DNA of 64,000 nucleotides, taken from NCBI GenBank assembly GCA_021234155.1, contig JAJEKV010000405.1, positions 124,001 through 188,000 on the forward strand. Reading direction: 5' to 3'. The notes under the pieces are model-generated. The model saw only the letters and a program-made list of their open reading frames with translations. It searched no databases and was not told the origin of the DNA. A program made the translations under genes and the position numbers. This DNA is from Isoetes taiwanensis. Its lineage: Eukaryota > Streptophyta > Lycopodiopsida > Isoetales > Isoetaceae. The first letter of the stretch is position 1. Each line of letters begins with the position of its first letter. Below, piece after piece: positions 58,901 through 64,000 of the stretch.

Positions 58901-60834
58901 TCATAATGAGTGTTTGCAATGCATGAGCTTGGAACTACAGCAATCACAGCACGAAATAATGACAAAAAGGAGCAGGGCTACCTACATAGGTAGTGTATGC
59001 AAGAGACACAAAGAGAAATCAACCTTCTTAAGGTGACCAAGGGCCTATGTAGAATCAATAGATATCCAGATCTGAATATGACATGCAAAATGCATTTTAC
59101 CTCTTTAGTCCAACGACTACTAATTGGAGTGCCAGCAAGATTGACCACTCCGTCTGAGCCTTCAACACCTTTCGCCCACTCATAATCACCAATTATTTCA
59201 ATTCTTGGATATTCTCTTGCTACACAAGTAAATTCTTCCTATTACAAACGTATAACTAATAAATAGTATCAATTCACAACACCCATAAATTTTATAACCT
59301 AAGACCTGGAGTGTGAGCACGATGTTTTATGTGCTTCATACTCAGATTCATGGGCAAAAATCTTGTGGTTTGACTCTTTATGTTTATTTCTCACCTGGGA
59401 AGACCAAACTTGCTTTCGATTTCGAGCGAGTGAGTACGCGAACACTATGACCATCTGATATATATGAAACAGCAAACATGAGTGCCCTCCCTGCAAAATA
59501 TATGCTTCTTGAATGGAGAAAGGCATTCTTAATTAACACAAAGATGCAGCATACAGCACTAAAAATTGTTCATGTATCAGAATGGGGGAAGATGTAGCTA
59601 GACAGATTACTACCACTTGCAAACAGCAACGCCATGGTACACCAAGTGGAACCTCTAGACATTATAAAATCTCAATTCTGTTACATCAGCAAATTTTGGA
59701 CTTCATCTCGAATTGGATTAGATGGTCGCCGCTAAAACCAAGCTAGAATCCATAAGAAAGAAATGAAGACCCATGGAAATGTTGCTTAATGGTTCTCGTA
59801 TTAGAGGTAAGAGAAGACTGATCTAGAAAAGACTATTCTAAAGAGGAACCTGAGTATAATTTAGAATTCCTCAAAAGTCCTCCCGCTACACTCTAAACAT
59901 TATGGAGAAACCTTCTAAAACAGCTGCATAAGTTGCATTATGTTCTTTTGGTGCTAGAAGTATTTATGGAACTCTAGTAATGTTATCATATTGCCCTGTG
60001 TGTCATTTTGATCTATTTGTTTTACATTGTCCTATCCTTCAATCTGCCTGATTAACTGTAAGGAGGGTGTGAAAGAATGCATGAGCATGCATTTTTAAAC
60101 ATTTCTATGATAGCCATGTTAGACTCGAACCTTGGGAGCTAGATAACAAAAGACATATGCATTTTTCTTTGAAGGCATGAACTGACAATGTCACCTGACA
60201 CCAGTCTCTGAACCAGTTTTGTCCCAATGAACCCAGTAGCTCCCGTTATTGAGACTGTCAGTTTCTCTGTCTGCAGCCCAATAAATATGATGTTGACCAC
60301 AAACACAACCATTCATTTTCTCGGTTAAACGTTCAAAACTACCTCTTGTACTTAGAACAATTTCTTATATGAACACATGATAACTCATACAGCGCCAATT
60401 CATTCGAACACAAAGGTGCAGCTTAATGAATAAAAGACTACGTTATGTAAATAATATTTTCTAGGACTTAATGTCGATTCAAAACTGCATAATAAGATAA
60501 GCAATCTAACATTATTCACCATGCATCTTGTTTTTAAAGATGATGGAATCAAATTCCCGTGCAATACAACCATCAAATAATTAACGGTCAGAAAGAATGA
60601 ATCAGGTTGAAGGAGAAAATGTTGCATTTACAGGATTCTTACCTTAGATTGACAGATAGTCGAAATGTAGCCTATGTGTATCTGTGAATGCTCAGATTTC
60701 TGTAAAGGCAGAACGAGGCGTAATGTGAAGCGGAGAATTGAAAGATTGGAATAAATAAAATGGTGAACTTCAAACCAAGGAGCATTACCAGGGCTTGAAG
60801 GTGCCATTGTCGCTGCTCCATTCCATGACGCCAT
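52937..60834 (-). CDS. GC1: GC1/SulA-like SDR protein, plastid (SDR39U1 homolog)
   Basis: Atypical short-chain dehydrogenase/reductase. The Arabidopsis homolog (GIANT CHLOROPLAST 1/SulA) acts in plastid division. Exons on minus: 60834-60643, 60270-60195, 59454-59395, 59219-59101, 57921-57877, 57432-57354, 54761-54700, 54608-54506, 54197-54137, 54023-53953, 53257-53118, 53038-52937. All have GT/AG borders and they sum to 1110 nt, an unbroken 369-residue frame. Residues 1-64 form a Ser/basic transit-peptide-like leader. GATGFIG (74-80) binds NAD(P). [11 protein letters not shown] follows at 136-146, SAVGYYG at 185-191, then GGPLGSG and SWIHREDIV. The C-terminus ([35 protein letters not shown]) is the DUF1731 domain. 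Length fits the ~350-residue family. A start at 60951 in the same frame is possible but less likely. Confidence 0.93.
56700..57130 (-). mobile_element. Copia reverse transcriptase fossil inside intron 6
   Basis: On the minus strand [15 protein letters not shown] (near 56765-56715) carries the copia YVDD box. [13 protein letters not shown] (near 56855) matches the SLYGLKQAP motif that precedes it. Stops and frame changes surround both. It lies within the 2.6-kb intron between exons 6 and 7 of the SDR gene, in the same orientation as that gene. Ends are not defined. Confidence 0.7.
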
Positions 60835-62460
60835 GGTGAACAAGCTGCTGCAAGTCCGACAGCGTCCATGGGATATGGATGCTGTGACGTGGGAAGTAAT
60901 TTGCCAGCATAAATAGATACTAATATTTAATCGTTGTAAAATTTTTAGCAAACATATATTGTGAATAAAGTAGCATATTGCATTGGTGGGCGGGTATTTG
61001 ATGAAATGTTTGGGTTGCCCCTAAAGAGAGAGAGCAAACCCTTGCTCATGTGGGTGAAAAGCCATATTTCTAGCATATGCTAGTATATACCCATCTGCAA
61101 CTCTAACGAGTTGCACCTTGAGATCTTGCCTAATTCATTACAAGACTTATTGCGAGGTTGGTATGACAAGCAATTTAATATGGTGAAGAAATAAATCTGT
61201 CATCATACTCATCAAATACAACATACGTCTAAAGGAATTACTATCCACCATTCAATGTACGTCAAGGTAAGTGGGTCTTCATTCCTTCTGTTTCTTGGAT
61301 CATTCTCATCAAGAATGAAAAGTGGCGGCAACAAAACTTGTAGAATCCAGTAACCTCTTATTTGACGTCGTGGAACATTTGAGTCGGGGCATTCTTGCCT
61401 GACCCGACCGGCAGCATCCGGGTCACGCCTCAACGGGGCTCCCTTGATTCAAGAAAGTCGTGGGGCAAGAATGCCCTCCTCCTTCCTGTTCCACATCACA
61501 ATAAAACTAGCAAATCTTCTACTAGCACTCAAAGAACGACCCCAACCGCTCGGCCGCCATCGCCTTGCTCATTCACTGCATATACACTCAATGGGGTTAG
61601 TCCTTGTAATTAAATGGGATTCATAAGGTGCCTCTGATGCATAGAAATAACTTGGAAATCTTCGATATATTACAAAAACCCTTTAAAATCTGTCAGACAG
61701 ACCTTTCCCTCCATGGTCTTTTTCAAAGGCCATTTCAGGTCAATTTGCAGCCTTAGATCAAAATAGGTGTACTTTTAATCTAAGCCTTAATATCAAGTAT
61801 TATATCTTTTTAAGCCCATAACCTTTATCCAAATCAAAAATATCTTTATTCCTTCTTTGAAGTTTCCATGAATCATTTGACATATTAATCGTAAACATAC
61901 AAGTACTTTAAGAACAAACCATCCTCTATTAGTTACATTTTTACATAATAGAGTTTAGAATACACCATATCCTAGCAACCTTTTTGTTTGGATTCAACCA
62001 AATCGTCCAAATATGTATGTCATCAAATCTTTGAATAATGCTTAACCGAAGTTTTTGGGAAAAACAAATGAAGGAGCAAGAAATCTCGTTACCTATAGCA
62101 AACCATAGGATTGTTAGCCTTAGAAGAGTAAAGCCCTAAACACAAGCAGGTAAGCATTGGAGTTTTGGGCTCATCACCCTTCACCTTGCTTGTTTAACAA
62201 AAAAAGCAAAGTAGAATTTATATCGAGTCGCTTAAACCATGCAACAAGAATAACCTTCATGATCAAGCATCGAAATGCTCGAATCTATTCAACAAGCCAA
62301 ATTAAACCTTCTGGCTTCCCCGAGAGCCTCTTAGAGAACATAAAATTTTTCCATATATAAATGGCATTTTTTCATGCTCCATTTGTGCATATTTAGGACC
62401 TATATGCTCCGCCTTTTCTTGTGCCATTTAAGTGTGGGAAAAGACTTGCCATTTAAGTGT
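60835..62460. other. Region upstream of the SDR gene, no gene recognised
   Basis: Expected to hold the minus-strand promoter and 5' UTR. A 13-bp inverted repeat GGGCATTCTTGCC (61387-61399) / GGCAAGAATGCCC (61464-61476) encloses a GC-rich ~64-bp stretch, possibly a tiny foldback element. Short open frames around it lack motifs. Confidence 0.45.
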
Positions 62461-62468
62461 CATTGACT

Positions 62469-62800
62469 TGACATGTTTATGTTATTCAATTGCCATTTAA
62501 GTGACATTTACATGACGTGGTTCTGCCATTCATGTGCTACTAAATAACATGCATTATGCCATTCAAGTGGCTTTGAAATGACACGTGTTGTGACATGTAT
62601 GTGTGGTGTTCATCTTGCTCAGATGTCGTTGATCTGACATGTTTGTGGCATTCAATTGTAATTTAAGTGACATCTGTATCACTTGGTTTTATCGTTTATG
62701 TGCTAATAAGTGGCATGCATTGTGACATCCAAGCGTGTTTGAAATGACATATGTTCTACATGTATGTGTGGTGTTCCCTGGCTCAAATGCCATTCATTTG
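62469..62800 (+). repeat. ~166-bp tandem duplication
   Basis: TGACATGTTTRTG starts units at 62469 and 62635. Both continue with ATTCAATTG, TTTAAGTGACAT, TTTATGTGCTA-like and TACATGTATGTGTGGTGTTC landmarks. Diverged, with a partial third copy to about 62870. An internal TGCCATTNAAGTG motif recurs. Confidence 0.8.
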
Positions 62801-63529
62801 ATATATATCATGATGTGTATATGTGGTGGTTGGCAGAGGTTGTACCATTTAAGTGCATGTGTATGATAATCGTGATATTTTTATATGGCATTGCCATAAA
62901 CCAATGAGAGTACTCAGAATTTAAGAATGACCATATAAAAGCAAGATCTCATTGCTAAAATTTGGAGAAACTTTTTGGGGCAATTTACACTCAAACGGTA
63001 TCCACCATTTGAGAAGCTTTGGACTCAAGTTATTATATTTGTACTTGTTAAATATCAATTTATCAGGTCACATTATTAGAAAGTGAGATATATGATGGAA
63101 CCTGCGCCAAGACCATAAATCCACAAGGCCCTTTCATTGTGGTTTAGTTAGTGCTCACAGATGAGAAATCTTTTTTGGACCCATCAGGGTTTCCATTTCC
63201 ATGGTTCTATCCCAGCAGAGCTTTTAGGATCAGCCTTAGTAGAGTTCAAAAGTCTTTTGCTAAAGGAAGGCAGGAAACTGAGGCTAGAATATAACACCTA
63301 GTTTCCTACATTTAGGAGAGTTCATGCGGGGAGCAAAGGCTACATAAATCCACGAGGATGAAATAAGAATCAAGGACCCAACTCCAGCCGAGGACACGGG
63401 CACTTGAAAAATGGATCCACCAGAATAAAATAGGTTGTCGGGCAGAGAAAGTATACCGACATTCGATATCCAGGAATCCAGGGTATATACACAAATCCAC
63501 GATCTGTATTTTTGCCTTTCAGGATCAAG

Positions 63530-63850
63530 TACTACTTCAAGACAAGCAAAGAATATTGCGCCTTTTTTTGCCTACTTGCAGAATACCGCCCACAACTAAA
63601 AAGCAAAAGGGTAAACAACAATGATGAGAAACATCGCTTGCTTTTTGCGAAAAATTTTTCGCCCTTCAAGTTCAAGAACTTCTTGAAGGCAAATAGAAGA
63701 ATCTTCTTTTACCCGCTTGCAGCCACTGCCTCCACAAACTAAAAACAAAAGCGGAAAAAAATAACAGATGAGAAATACTGCCTGCTTTTGCTAAACAAAA
63801 TTTTTGAGAAACCCTGCTTCATGCTTCCATTTTCCATTTTCCATTTTCAA
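63530..63850 (+). repeat. ~145-bp duplication and CCATTTT microsatellite
   Basis: GATGAGAAACATCGCTTGC (near 63623) recurs as GATGAGAAATACTGCCTGC (near 63768), with matching ACTTGCAG...CCACAA and CAAAATTTTT parts. CCATTTT runs follow near 63828. No gene recognised from 62.9 kb to the window end. Confidence 0.7.
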
Positions 63851-64000
63851 GCAGCTCTTGCCATTTTCCCCGAAATTTCGCTTTCAAAGAACCAAAACAA
63901 ACCCTAAGCAAATAACAAGGAAGCTCGCTAACCTTTAGATGAAAACCTTGGATCACTTTATCCGAACGATCACGCCCTGCCTCCTACTAGGTCTCCGCAC

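Overview
This is nuclear DNA from a land plant with a repeat-rich genome. The evidence is intron-containing plant genes (an auxin response factor, a plastid-division SDR protein, replication protein A), plant-type chromovirus, copia and LINE retroelements, a copia primer site for initiator tRNA-Met, and telobox-like AAACCCTA motifs. I cannot name the species. Three quarters of the window is decayed mobile and satellite-like DNA. Genic sequence lies mainly between 41 and 61 kb.

Layout. 0.15-4.0 kb: 5'-truncated Ty3/gypsy chromovirus with chromodomain, on + and broken by stops and frameshifts. 4.1-9.8 kb: a non-coding satellite complex made of a ~62/158-bp repeat, a 19-bp minisatellite, three ~826-bp units, three ~310-bp units carrying telobox palindromes, and the 19-bp minisatellite again in inverted orientation. 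12.06-17.63 kb: a Ty1/copia element with both LTRs, 5-bp target duplication, primer site and decayed gag-pol. 18.9-19.3 kb: a gypsy-like LTR start. 19.67-24.45 kb: a second, diverged copy of the satellite complex in the same order, split by a LINE at 20.5-23.1 kb. 24.5-30 kb: AT-rich repeats. 29.6-40 kb: a short exon-like unit duplicated and pushed apart by a nearly full-length LINE (+, 30.22-36.65 kb) and a 3'-truncated LINE (-, 36.8-39.6 kb).

Genic part. 41.8-43.2 kb: a replication protein A 70-kDa (RPA1) pseudogene. 48.5-51.9 kb: an auxin response factor of the activator (ARF6/8-like) type. Its exon-intron layout is intact from exon 2 to the last exon, but at least three coding exons have frame-breaking indels. 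52.9-60.8 kb (-): a 12-exon gene for a GC1/SulA-like SDR protein (SDR39U1 homolog). Its exons join to an uninterrupted 369-codon frame, so it is the one clearly intact gene. It converges on the ARF locus, and its largest intron holds a copia fossil.

The most unusual feature is the two-locus composite satellite cassette (minisatellite, then ~826-bp module, then ~310-bp module). It encodes nothing recognisable, has strong foldback potential and may be an undescribed non-coding repeat family or the satellite-rich LTR of a giant element.
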